Source: Streptomyces sp. NBC_00102
GTDB lineage: Bacteria > Actinomycetota > Actinomycetes > Streptomycetales > Streptomycetaceae
DNA: 58,171 nt
Assembly (NCBI RefSeq): GCF_026343115.1
Contig: NZ_JAPEMC010000008.1
Span: 1 to 58,171 of the forward strand
Direction of reading: 5' to 3'
Below the pieces are notes generated by a model. That model had not been told where the DNA came from. It searched no databases and worked only from the letters and a program-made list of their open reading frames with translations. Of the stretch, positions 34,632-42,300 are shown in pieces. The translations under genes and the position numbers were made by a program. Position 1 is the first letter of the stretch. Each line of letters opens with the position of its first letter.

Positions 34632-35050
34632 CACAGAGCGAGCTGCTCTGAGAACTTGTCGGTGAGGGCTCCGCGTTCGGCGATGGGAGCGTCGGAGTCG
34701 TAGCTGGTGACGGCGGGCTGGAGCCGGTTGCCGTCATGGTTCGCCCCCGCCCGCAGGCCGACGTTGGTGCCGCCGTGGGCCATGCAGAAGCTCACCGGGC
34801 CGTGCGCCTCCGGAATGCGGCCCACGTCGTCGGCGGCGCAGGCGGCCGGGCGCACGTGGTGCGGCTCACCCCAGTGGTCGAACCAGGCGATCCGGAACTC
34901 CGCGCAGAAGAAGGGCTCTTCGGGCCGGCGGGAGCGCAGGAGCAGAGCAGCGGCCCACTGTTCGGGGCGGACACGGAAGTAGCAGGGCGAGCCGGAGAGC
35001 ATGCGGTGCGGGCGGCCGGCGCGCAGCAGCATGCCCCCGGTGTGGGTGAT
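34632..35050 (-). pseudogene. GH35 beta-galactosidase remnant with internal deletion
   Basis: The minus strand keeps the family N-terminus (LLRAGRPHRMLSGS then YFRVRPEQWA) joined abruptly to the later block FFCAEFRIAWFDHWGEPHHV, SFCMAHGGTNVGLRAGANHD and LQPAVTSYDSDAPIAERGAL. In GH35 enzymes these are separated by roughly 200 residues including the acid/base motif, which is missing. The nucleophile region E-F-x-x-W-F-D-H-W survives but the enzyme is clearly dead: no start context, truncated C-terminus. Confidence 0.78.
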
Positions 35051-35311
35051 CGTGGCCGCGGGGCGCTGGGCGCGGGCGATGCCGGGGACTGTCCGCCCGG
35101 TCACGTGACGGCTCCGGCAGTCATACCCGCACGGCCGGAGACGCTGGAGGACGAAGAAGGCGCTCGGCAGAGGTACGTCGGAACTCCTCAGGGCTCCTCC
35201 AAAGTGCTGCGGCGGACCCGGAGTACGACGCTCCGGCGGGACCGCGCGAGGTGAGACGCCCTGGTCCGCTGGGAGCCGGTGCGTCTCGATGGCCGGAACT
35301 ATGGCAGAGAA

Positions 35312-35325
35312 TGTTAACGATGCCA
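35312..35325. promoter_or_regulatory. LacI/CebR-type operator
   Basis: TGTTAACGATGCCA fits the actinomycete LacI-family operator pattern TGnnAnCGnTnnCA exactly, with the central CG. It lies about 100 bases upstream of the LacI gene start, implying autoregulation and probably once control of the divergent GH35 gene. Confidence 0.6.
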
Positions 35326-35426
35326 ACAGGCCATCACCCGCTTTACACAAGGGACTTCGTGTTTTGCGGTGCAGACATTCTGGGATCGATATCATTGCTT
35401 CGCCGGTCGGCGAGGGAAGGAAATCC

Positions 35427-36458
35427 ATGGCGAAGCCGCACGGCAGAAGTGCCGATCGCCCACCGGGCATGGTGGACGTGGCGCGTGTCGCCGGGGTGTC
35501 CGCGCAGACGGTGTCACGGGCTCTCTCAGGACACCCCAACGTGCAGCCGCACACGCGGGAGCGGGTGCTGGCCGCTGTGGAGAAACTCGGCTACCGGCGC
35601 AACAACGCGGCCCGCATGCTCTCCTCGGGGCGCAGCCGCACCCTCGGCGTGGTGACCCTGCAGACCACGTTCTACTCGCGGGCGGCGCTCACCGCCGGCA
35701 TCGAGAACGCCGCGCGGGCCGCCGGGTACGAGGTCAGCACGGCGGACACCTCCTCCCTGGACACCTCCAGCATCGAGGTCGCCCTCTCGCGGCTGGCCGA
35801 CCAGGACGTCGAAGGCGTCATCCTCGCCGTGCCGCTGATCCACACCAGTGCGCGCATCGAGCGGTTCATCCGGACCACTCCGACGATCGCGGTCGACGGG
35901 CCCAGTACCGACACCGCCGACGTCGTCGCGATCGACCAAACGCTCGCGGCGCGCAAGGCCACCGAGCACCTGCTGAACCTCGGGCACAAGACCGTCTGGC
36001 ACATCGCCGGGCCTGAACACTGGCTGGAGGCCGCCCGCAGGCGGGACGGTTGGCGCGCCACACTCGAAGAGGCCGGCCGACCGGTACCGCCGCAGCTGGA
36101 GGGGGACTGGTCACCGGCCTCCGGTTACCGCAACGGGCTTCTGCTCGGCCGGGTCCCGGAAGCGAGCGCGGTCTTCGTCGCCAGCGACGAGATGGCCTTC
36201 GGCGTGATCCGGGCGCTGACCGAGCTCGGGCGGCGCGTACCGGAGGACGTCTCCCTGGTCAGTGTCGACGACATCGACCTGGCCGCGTACTGCACCCCTC
36301 CGCTGACCACGGTCGCCCAGCCGTTCGCCCAGACCGGCGAACTCGCCGTGGCCCACCTGCTGCGGCACATCACCGACCCGGCGGGCACGCTCGCCCCCGC
36401 ATCGGTCGAACCAGAACTCGTCGTCCGCGCCAGCACGGCCCCGTACGCCGGGACGTGA
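35427..36458 (+). CDS. LacI family transcriptional regulator
   Basis: Sugar-responsive repressor of 343 residues. The ATG at 35427 has GGAAGGA 8 bases upstream; the frame open to 35289 adds only non-family sequence. HTH: MVDVARVAGVSAQTVSRALSGHPNVQPHTRERVLAAVEKLGYRRNNAARML, with the LacI hinge. Effector domain: TLGVVTLQTTFYSRAALTAGIENAARAAGYEV, GVILAVPLIHT, FVASDEMAFGVIRALTELGRRVPEDVSLVSVDDIDLAAYCTPPLTTVAQP. Family members with this context control beta-galactoside or related oligosaccharide use; the structural genes beside it are mostly decayed, so its remaining target may be the lectin gene or genes elsewhere. A consensus operator lies at 35312-35325. Confidence 0.92.
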   Translation: MAKPHGRSADRPPGMVDVARVAGVSAQTVSRALSGHPNVQPHTRERVLAAVEKLGYRRNNAARMLSSGRSRTLGVVTLQTTFYSRAALTAGIENAARAAGYEVSTADTSSLDTSSIEVALSRLADQDVEGVILAVPLIHTSARIERFIRTTPTIAVDGPSTDTADVVAIDQTLAARKATEHLLNLGHKTVWHIAGPEHWLEAARRRDGWRATLEEAGRPVPPQLEGDWSPASGYRNGLLLGRVPEASAVFVASDEMAFGVIRALTELGRRVPEDVSLVSVDDIDLAAYCTPPLTTVAQPFAQTGELAVAHLLRHITDPAGTLAPASVEPELVVRASTAPYAGT

Positions 36459-36947
36459 CACCGCCAGTACCGGCAGGTGCCGCTCCCTGCCTCGCCCCCG
36501 GGTCCGGGGTGGGGCCGACGTGGGGGAGACCAAGCCGGCAGAGAGGAGGCAACGGCTACGGTTCCCCGTCCGCCACCTGGGGTGTTCGAGGGACCGGCAC
36601 GAGATCCGGGGGCACGCCGACCCGGGAAACGGGCCGCCCGACGCGATCCCTGTAACGGGAGACACATGGGTGGCGGCCTCGGGTCCGACGAGGTGTTCCT
36701 CGCCGATTCCGGAGTTCGGGGTCGCCAGGAGGCGAGCGGGCGCGGCGCAACGGCGAGCCGGCGCAGCGAAACGGCGAGCCGGCGGAGGCGGGATCCGGCC
36801 GTCGAGCCGGTCGGCGCCGGAAATGCCGACGCGGGCGTGGATGTCGAGGATGACACCGATGGTCGGCAAGCGACCTCCTCGCACCGGTGCGGCGCGCACC
36901 CGGCCCGCGCAGGACGACCGGGCACTTTTATGCGCGGTCGTCGCCAC
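36459..36947. other. Intergenic region with a 21-bp-period repeat
   Basis: No supported gene. AACGGCGAGCCGGCG occurs at 36749-36763 and 36770-36784 (period 21). On the minus strand a TTG at 36869 has a GAGGAGG box 7 bases upstream and opens LPTIGVILDIHARVGISG, but the frame then runs into repeat and antisense of the LacI gene, so it was not called. Confidence 0.45.
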
Positions 36948-37499
36948 TCACCGCTCCAGTTCCTGCCATTCCGGAGCAAGGACGGCCCAGAGCTGTTTGT
37001 CGTGGCGCACCCCCTCGTACGGCCACGCCTCGCGGCGTACACCCTCCAGGGACATGCCGAGCCGCTTGGCCACCGCCGAGCTGCGGTCGTTGTCGGCCCG
37101 GCAGTGCCACTCGGCCCGGTGCAGCCCCCGGGTCGTGAACGCCCAGTCCAGCAGGGTGCCGCACGCCTGGGTGATCAGCCCGTGGCCCTCGGCGGAAGGC
37201 TCCAGCCAGCATCCGATCTCGCACGAGCCGAAAGAGGCGTCGAAATCCGTGAACATCACGCCGCCGACCAGGACTTCACTTCGCCAGATGCCGTACAGGC
37301 GGGCCCCGTCGTCGGCCTTGCGCCGGGCATACCGCTGAAGCGTTGCCCGCGCCCCGTCCACGTCGCCGGTGAGGAACGCGGGCCCGACCCACGGCCGGAT
37401 GTGCTCGCGGGCCCGGTCCAGATGGGCGGCGAACTCCTCCGCGTGCCAGACCTCCAGCTCCCCGAGGCGAACGCCGTCGCGCAGCAGCAGCGTGAACAT
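36948..37499 (-). CDS. RimL-type GNAT acetyltransferase
   Basis: 183 residues. The ATG at 37499 is preferred because GGAGGT lies 5 bases upstream; an ATG at 37511 is in frame. N-terminus MFTLLLRDGVRLGELEVWHAEEFAAHL, middle GVMFTDFDASFGSCEIGCWLEPSAEGHGLITQAC (the acetyl-CoA loop EGHGLI) and GLHRAEWHCRADNDRSSAVAKRLGMSLEGVRREAWPYEGVRHDKQLWAVLAPEW define a RimJ/RimL-type enzyme; such proteins acetylate ribosomal protein N-termini or detoxify small amines. Divergent from a TetR regulator with only 49 bases between the starts and a palindrome in between, so the TetR protein probably controls it. Confidence 0.88.
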   Translation of the reverse strand: MFTLLLRDGVRLGELEVWHAEEFAAHLDRAREHIRPWVGPAFLTGDVDGARATLQRYARRKADDGARLYGIWRSEVLVGGVMFTDFDASFGSCEIGCWLEPSAEGHGLITQACGTLLDWAFTTRGLHRAEWHCRADNDRSSAVAKRLGMSLEGVRREAWPYEGVRHDKQLWAVLAPEWQELER

Positions 37500-37511
37500 G
37501 AGCACCTCCAT

Positions 37512-37530
37512 TTACGTAACAAGCGTTATG
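37512..37530. promoter_or_regulatory. Palindromic candidate operator between GNAT and TetR genes
   Basis: TTACGTAA (37512-37519) is a perfect 8-bp palindrome and overlaps the dyad CGTAACAAGCGTTATG (37515-37530; arms TAAC/GTTA). It lies between the divergent starts at 37499 and 37549, covering the likely promoter of both, as expected for an autoregulating TetR protein. Confidence 0.55.
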
Positions 37531-37548
37531 GCAATGTACCGTGTCGAC

Positions 37549-38151
37549 ATGCCACGCACCAAGGGAGATCACGAGGCCCGTCGACGCGACGTCTCCGCGG
37601 CAGTCTGGAAGGTCATGGCCACGCGCGGCTTCGCCGGCCTGACCCTGCGCGCCGTCGCCACCGAACTCGGCGCCACCACCGGCCTGCTCACGCACTACTT
37701 CCCGACCAAGCAGGCTTTGGTCGAGTACGCCCTGGAGCTGCTCGAACAGCGCACCACCTCCCGCCCCCGCCGTGAGGCGGGTGAGGGTCTGGCCGCTTTC
37801 AGGGCCGCACTCCTCGACATCCTGCCGCTGACCCCGGCGTCCACCGAGAGCAACCGGATCTGGGTCTCGTCCTGGGATGCCGCGCTTTCCGACTCCGACC
37901 TGAGCACCGCGTACGCCCGCAAGTACGCCCGGAGCCGGGACAGGTTGAGGGAGCAGGTGGCCGCGGCCCAAGAGCTCGGCGAGCTGCCCCGCGACGACCC
38001 CGCCCGCATCGCCGCCGCAGCCCAGTCCTTCGTACTCGGCCTGGTGGTCCAGGCGCTGTTCGCTCCGGCGGCGTTCCCGCCGGAGCGTCAGATCGCCCTC
38101 GTGGACGGCCACCTGGCCGATCTGACGGCGCGCACCAACTCCACGCGATGA
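37549..38151 (+). CDS. TetR/AcrR family regulator (divergent from GNAT gene)
   Basis: 200 residues from the ATG at 37549 (MPRTKGDHEARRRD); in-frame ATGs at 37528 and 37534 are possible and none has a clear RBS, so the message may be leaderless. N-terminal HTH: VSAAVWKVMATRGFAGLTLRAVATELGATTGLLTHYFPTKQALVEYAL, typical TetR helix 2-3 including the HYFPTKQAL signature. The C-terminal ligand domain is all-helical and variable (LRAALLDILPLTPASTESNRIWVSSWDAAL resembles the TetR_C_6/BetI-like type). A GC hairpin follows the stop. It probably represses itself and the adjacent acetyltransferase gene through the 37512-37530 palindrome; the inducer is unknown. Confidence 0.9.
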   Translation: MPRTKGDHEARRRDVSAAVWKVMATRGFAGLTLRAVATELGATTGLLTHYFPTKQALVEYALELLEQRTTSRPRREAGEGLAAFRAALLDILPLTPASTESNRIWVSSWDAALSDSDLSTAYARKYARSRDRLREQVAAAQELGELPRDDPARIAAAAQSFVLGLVVQALFAPAAFPPERQIALVDGHLADLTARTNSTR

Positions 38152-38168
38152 AGCGGCGATGCCGCGAA

Positions 38169-38184
38169 CCGGGCACCTGCCCGG
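38169..38184. terminator. Short GC hairpin after the TetR gene
   Basis: CCGGG (38169-38173) and CCCGG (38180-38184), extendable to 7 bp with CA/TG, form a compact hairpin 18 bases after the TetR stop. Confidence 0.45.
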
Positions 38185-38269
38185 CATGAAGGCGTACGGC
38201 CCTTGCCGGGAGAGGAGTCACTAACGGTCGGGACACGACAGTGATACGCGGCGGAAACCAGCCGTCCCT

Positions 38270-38293
38270 AATTTCTATCACTCGACAGAAATT
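38270..38293. promoter_or_regulatory. TetR-type operator upstream of the permease gene
   Basis: Dyad with arms AATTTCTATC and GACAGAAATT around ACTC: 10-bp arms with one mismatch. A near-identical copy lies in front of the DUF1989 gene (40762-40783), next to the TetR gene, so this is very likely the TetR binding site. It lies 34 bases before the permease ATG. Confidence 0.78.
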
Positions 38294-38326
38294 CGCAGGA
38301 CTTGCCTCCGCGACAGGGGACCCGCC

Positions 38327-39907
38327 ATGACCGTGACCACCGATCCCGCTCCCCCGCCCGGTGCGACGGCCGCGGACCCACCGGACGGCTCTCTCGCCTC
38401 GTTCGGCTACCCCCAGGAACTGCGGCGCCGCATGGGGAGGTACGCGTCCTTCGCCGCCGGGTTCTCCTTCATCTCCGTACTGACCACGGTCTTCCAGTTC
38501 TTCCCGCTCGGCTACTCCTTCGGCGGTCCGCTCTTCTTCTGGACCTGGCCCGCCGTCCTGATCGGCCAGTTCCTCGTCGCCGCCTGCTTCGCCGAACTCG
38601 CCGCCCGGATGCCCATTTCGGGAGCCGTCTACCAGTGGGCCAGCAGGCTCGGCACCCCGTCCTTCGGCTGGTACGCGGGCTGGATCATGGTGGTCGGGCG
38701 GGTCGTGGTCGTGGCGGCCGCCGCTCTCGCACTGCAAGTGGTCCTGCCCGCCGTCTGGCCCGGCTTCCAGATGGTCGGGGGCGATCCGTCACCCACGACG
38801 ACCAGTGGCGCCACTAACGCCGCCCTCCTCGGGCTCGTCCTGCTCGTGTTCACCACCCTCCTCAACGTCACCGACAACCGGGCGCTCTCCGCCGTCAACT
38901 CGGTCGGCGTCACCGCCGAGATCGCCGGCATCGCCCTGATCGTCACCCTCCTCGCCACTCACGCGGAACGCGGTCCGGCGGTCACTCTGCACACCGGAGG
39001 CGAAGGCGGCCTGATCACGGCGCTGCTCGTCGGCTCGTTCACCGCCGCGTACGTCCTCATCGGGTTCGAGAGCGCGAGCGAGATGAGCGAGGAGACCGTC
39101 AACCCGCGGCGCACCGCGCCCCGTACGACGCTCACCGCCCTCACCACCTCCGGAGTCTGTGGCGGGCTCCTGCTGCTGGGCGGGCTGCTCGCCGCACCTT
39201 CCCTCACCGACGGACGCCTCGCGACCGGGGGCCTGGGATACGTGCTCACCAGCACGCTCGGCGACGGCTTCGGCAGGGTGCTGCTCGGCGACGTGGCCGT
39301 GGCCATCTGTGCGGCGACCCTGGCCATCCAGACGTCGGCGACCCGCATGCTCTATTCCATGGCCCGCGACGGCGTCCTCCCGTACTCGGCACGGCTGGCG
39401 CGGGTGCCGCGCAGGACCGGGATGCCCGGGACGGCCGCGACGGTGGTCGGTGTCGGAGCAGGGGTGTTGCTGCTGCTCAACCTCGCGTCGCCGCAGGCGT
39501 TTCTGGCCATCGGCACGAGCTGTATCGCGATGGTGTACCTGGCGTACGCGATGGTCACCGGGCCGATGCTGTTCAGGCGGCTGAGGGGCGAGTGGCCGCC
39601 CGCGGACGACGGCCGGAGCGACGAGCTCGGCCGGCCCCTGTTCTCCCTCGGCCGCTGGGGACTTCCCGTCAACGCCGTCGCGTTCGGTTACGGGCTCCTC
39701 ATGACGGTCAACCTCGCCTGGCCGCGCGCCGCGGTGTACGACCCCGCCGGCGGCCACTGGTACTTCCGGTGGTTCACCGTCCTGGTTCTCGGCGCGACGG
39801 TCGCGGCCGGCGCTGCTTACCGTAGCCGCCGTCGGGCCCGGACGGAACGAGGGGCACCGAGGGGGAGGGAGACCGGGGCGAGGGGTGTTCGAGCCTTTCG
39901 GTCCTGA
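38327..39907 (+). CDS. APC superfamily permease, guanidine-locus type
   Basis: Secondary amino-acid/polyamine/organocation transporter of the inner membrane; 526 residues with about 12 hydrophobic helices between residues 45 and 510. The family start FGYPQELRRRMGRYASFAAGFSFISVLTTVFQFF and the amphipathic TM3 region AELAARMPISGAVYQWASRLG are typical of the APC branch that includes bacterial GABA/choline permeases; GFESASEMSEETVNPRRTAPRTTLTAL is the conserved loop after TM6. GGGGA precedes the ATG at 6 bases. A shared TetR operator in front ties it to the deiminase-carboxylase operon 900 bases away, so guanidine (or urea) uptake is the likely job, inferred from context. Confidence 0.88.
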   Translation: MTVTTDPAPPPGATAADPPDGSLASFGYPQELRRRMGRYASFAAGFSFISVLTTVFQFFPLGYSFGGPLFFWTWPAVLIGQFLVAACFAELAARMPISGAVYQWASRLGTPSFGWYAGWIMVVGRVVVVAAAALALQVVLPAVWPGFQMVGGDPSPTTTSGATNAALLGLVLLVFTTLLNVTDNRALSAVNSVGVTAEIAGIALIVTLLATHAERGPAVTLHTGGEGGLITALLVGSFTAAYVLIGFESASEMSEETVNPRRTAPRTTLTALTTSGVCGGLLLLGGLLAAPSLTDGRLATGGLGYVLTSTLGDGFGRVLLGDVAVAICAATLAIQTSATRMLYSMARDGVLPYSARLARVPRRTGMPGTAATVVGVGAGVLLLLNLASPQAFLAIGTSCIAMVYLAYAMVTGPMLFRRLRGEWPPADDGRSDELGRPLFSLGRWGLPVNAVAFGYGLLMTVNLAWPRAAVYDPAGGHWYFRWFTVLVLGATVAAGAAYRSRRRARTERGAPRGRETGARGVRAFRS

Positions 39908-39957
39908 GGGGTCGGGCGGTCGAACGACGAGGCAGAGGCGGAGGCCCGCCCGAACCG

Positions 39958-40650
39958 TCAGTCCCGCGCCGCGAGGAGCCGTTGCCCCTCGCGGCGCAGC
40001 CGTGCCAGGGAACGCTGCGGTACGCCGGCCACCCGCAGTGCGGCGTCCGCCGTCGCCACCGCCAGGGCCAGCGGGTCGCGGTCGGGGTCGGATTCAGCGC
40101 GCCGGATGAGGATCACGCTTTCGGTGAGGCCGAAGACGAGGTCCGTGTGCAGGGCCAGGGCGTCCGGGCCCAGGGACGCACCGGCGTCGGTAGCGGCCAG
40201 CAATTCGTCGTAGCAGGACTTGAGTTCGGCCCGGACCCGGTGGAAGTCGGCGAAGCGGCCCGTCTGCGCCTCCGGCAGCAGGTACAGCGCACCGAGGTTG
40301 TGGGGGCCGCCGCACAGCAGCGCCGCGTCGGAGTGGCACAGGGCCCACAACCGCGCCTCGGGGGCAGCCTCCGTGCGGGACACGAGGCCGCGCGCCACTT
40401 CGAGGGAGGGACGGACGGTCCCTTCGAGCAGCTCCGCGAGGATCGCTTCCTTGCCGTCGAAGTAGTGGTAGAGGGATGCCTGGCGCAGGCCGGCCCGTTC
40501 GGCGATCGTCCGGGTGGATGTCGCGGTGTAGCCGCGAGTGGTGAACAGGTCGGCTGCCGCGGCGAGGACCTCGTCGCGCGGCTCGAGACCGCTGGAAGGA
40601 CGCTCCTGGATCCTCGGGCGGCCGACTCTTCTGCTGGTGGGCGTGCTCAC
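39958..40650 (-). CDS. TetR family regulator of the guanidine/urea-carboxylase locus
   Basis: 230 residues; GTG start at 40650 with GAGGA 7 bases upstream (a longer frame to 40737 has no family sequence). HTH: RDEVLAAAADLFTTRGYTATSTRTIAERAGLRQASLYHYFDGKEAILAELLEGTV, a textbook TetR N-terminus. The C-terminal domain contains a GGPHNLGALYLLPEAQTGRFADFHRVRAELKSCYDELL stretch seen in regulators next to urea-carboxylase-associated genes. It is divergent from the DUF1989 operon, and two matching palindromes (38270-38293 and 40762-40783) are its probable operators, giving one regulon for uptake and breakdown. Convergent with the permease gene. Confidence 0.92.
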   Translation of the reverse strand: MSTPTSRRVGRPRIQERPSSGLEPRDEVLAAAADLFTTRGYTATSTRTIAERAGLRQASLYHYFDGKEAILAELLEGTVRPSLEVARGLVSRTEAAPEARLWALCHSDAALLCGGPHNLGALYLLPEAQTGRFADFHRVRAELKSCYDELLAATDAGASLGPDALALHTDLVFGLTESVILIRRAESDPDRDPLALAVATADAALRVAGVPQRSLARLRREGQRLLAARD

Positions 40651-40761
40651 GCCACGATCCTCGCACAGAGCCGGTGGCCGGCTCGGGGCCGATCCCCCCG
40701 GTGAGTTCGCGGAAACCGACCGGAAACTCACCCGCAACGGCCGCGAAGCGCCCGATGCCTA

Positions 40762-40783
40762 ATTTCTATCAAGCGACAGAAAT
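40762..40783. promoter_or_regulatory. TetR-type operator upstream of the DUF1989/carboxylase operon
   Basis: Arms ATTTCTATC and GACAGAAAT around AAGC; the core is shared with 38270-38293 except in the spacer. It lies between the divergent TetR (40650) and DUF1989 (40808) starts and just upstream of the GGAGG RBS, so bound repressor would block the operon promoter. Confidence 0.8.
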
Positions 40784-40807
40784 CAGCCCCGGACCGGAGG
40801 TCGACCC

Positions 40808-41650
40808 ATGACGACACCGTCAGCGACAGCATCGGCGCACGGTGCGCGTGACCACGCCCGTGCCCAGGCAGGCAGGGAGACCGACGCCATGCCGGTCCTC
40901 CCCGCGAGCAGTTGGCCCGAGCCGCCCCGGGGCGTGGCCTCCGAGGACGTCGTATGGGCCGAGACCGTGGCGGGCGGCAACTACACCCACAAGGTCCTCG
41001 CCCGGGGCACCGAACTGCGACTGACCGACATGACCGGCGACGCCTGCGCGCACCTCCTCCTCCACAGCGCCGACCGCCCCTGGGAACGGCTGAACACGGC
41101 CGACACGGTCAAGGTGCTCTGGAACGCGTACCTGGGCGAGGGCCGGCTGCTCCTCTCCGACCAGGGCCGGGTGCTCGCCTCCGTCGTCGAGGACACGTCC
41201 GGCCGTCACGACGCGGTGACCGGGACCTCCACCCTCGCGCGGAACACCGCGCGCTACGGGGACGGCACCTGCCAGTCCGCATCCCCGGCGGGCCGCGAGC
41301 TGTTCAAACTCGCCGCCCTCAAGAACGGCCTGACCCCCCGCGACCTTCCCCCTTCCGTCTCCTTCTTCCAGGGCGTCCGGATCGCGGAGGACGGCGCGAC
41401 CGAGTTCACCGGCTCGGCCGGTCCCGCCACGCGCGTCACCCTCCGGGCCGAGCAGGACGTCGTCGTCCTCCTCGCCAACGTCCCCCACCCGCTGGACCCG
41501 CGTCCTGAGTACACCTGCGGAAATCTCGGGGTTCTCGCGTACCGGTCCCGTGCCACGGCACCCGACGACCCGTTGTGGAACGCCACTCCCGAAGGCCGCC
41601 GCGCGTACCTGAACACCGCCGACCACCTCACCGCCCGGAGGACCGCATGA
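40808..41650 (+). CDS. DUF1989 protein, urea-carboxylase-associated protein 1 (carboxyguanidine deiminase subunit)
   Basis: 280 residues; GGAGG 8 bases before the ATG. Family motifs: VVWAETVAGGNYTHKVLARGTELRLTDMTGDACAHLLLHSA, VASVVEDTSGRHDAVTGTST and VTLRAEQDVVVLLANVPHPLDPRPEYTCG; the conserved His/Cys residues are metal-site candidates. Proteins of this pair, long called UAAP1/UAAP2, were shown in 2020 to be the two subunits of carboxyguanidine deiminase (CgdAB), which turns carboxyguanidine into N-carboxyurea (allophanate) and ammonia. First gene of a four-gene operon (deiminase 1 and 2, carboxylase, allophanate hydrolase) with ATGA/GTGA overlaps throughout. Which subunit is CgdA or CgdB I leave open. 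Confidence 0.9.
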   Translation: MTTPSATASAHGARDHARAQAGRETDAMPVLPASSWPEPPRGVASEDVVWAETVAGGNYTHKVLARGTELRLTDMTGDACAHLLLHSADRPWERLNTADTVKVLWNAYLGEGRLLLSDQGRVLASVVEDTSGRHDAVTGTSTLARNTARYGDGTCQSASPAGRELFKLAALKNGLTPRDLPPSVSFFQGVRIAEDGATEFTGSAGPATRVTLRAEQDVVVLLANVPHPLDPRPEYTCGNLGVLAYRSRATAPDDPLWNATPEGRRAYLNTADHLTARRTA

Positions 41651-42300
41651 CCACCGTCGCTCCCGCCGCCCGCGTCGTCCGCGACGACACCGTGCCCGCC
41701 CGCGCCGCATGGTCGGCGATCGTCCGCGAGGGCCAATGGCTGACCGTCACCGATCTGCACGGCAACCAGGCCGCGGACTTCCTCGTCTACGACGCCCACG
41801 ACACCTCCGTCCGATACAGCGTCCCCGACACCGTCCAGGCGCAGGGCAACGTCTTCCTGACCACAGGCTCCGTGCTGATGTCCAACGAACACACCCCGCT
41901 GATGACGGTCGTCGAGGACACCTGCGGACGGCACGACACTCTCGGCGGCGCCTGCTCCAAGGAGTCCAACACCCTCCGCTACGGCCACCACACCTGGTCC
42001 CAGCACGCCTGCGTGGAGAACTTCCTCGCCGAGGGCGTCCGGCACGGACTCGGCAAGCCGGACCTCGTCTCCAACATCAACTGGTTCATGAACGTGCCGG
42101 TCGAGGAGGACGGCACGCTCGGCATCGTCGACGGCCTCTCGGCGCCGGGTCTGAAGGTCGTACTCCGCGCCGAGACCGACGTCCTCGCCCTGCTGTCCAA
42201 CTGCCCGCAGATCAACAACCCCTGCAACGGGTTCGATCCCACACCCCTGCGCCTGACGATCACCGAGCCCGCCCGGAACGACGAGGACCGCACCCGATGA
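41647..42300 (+). CDS. DUF1989 protein, urea-carboxylase-associated protein 2 (carboxyguanidine deiminase partner subunit)
   Basis: 217 residues; ATG at 41647 overlaps the stop of the first subunit, and its own stop overlaps the carboxylase start. Motifs: WSAIVREGQWLTVTDLHGNQAADFLVYDAHDTSVRYSVPDT, MTVVEDTCGRHDTLGGACSKESNTLRYG, SNINWFMNVPVEEDGTLGIVDGLSAPG and NCPQINNPCNGFDPTPLRL. The CGRHD and CSKESN cysteine/histidine motifs are the conserved core in this family. With the preceding gene it should form the heteromeric carboxyguanidine deiminase. Position between subunit 1 and the carboxylase is the standard arrangement in guanidine-degrading bacteria. Confidence 0.9.
   Translation: MTTVAPAARVVRDDTVPARAAWSAIVREGQWLTVTDLHGNQAADFLVYDAHDTSVRYSVPDTVQAQGNVFLTTGSVLMSNEHTPLMTVVEDTCGRHDTLGGACSKESNTLRYGHHTWSQHACVENFLAEGVRHGLGKPDLVSNINWFMNVPVEEDGTLGIVDGLSAPGLKVVLRAETDVLALLSNCPQINNPCNGFDPTPLRLTITEPARNDEDRTR

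Noticed and set aside
36111..36869. Minus-strand frame from a TTG at 36869 with a GAGGAGG box
   Set aside because: Only the first 18 residues look natural; it then crosses repeats and runs antisense through the LacI gene.
38152..38326. Possible guanidine riboswitch before the permease gene
   Set aside because: The palindromic operator lies 34 bases from the ATG and there is no room downstream of it for a ykkC-type fold; no conserved ACGR-type loops seen.
39908..39957. Weak hairpin between the permease and TetR genes (CGGGCGG/CCGCCCG)
   Set aside because: 7-bp stem with a 26-nt loop; too weak to call as a terminator.
40651..40807. Possible guanidine riboswitch before the DUF1989 operon
   Set aside because: Same reason: the operator ends 25 bases before the start codon, and no paired ACGG-type hairpins are present.
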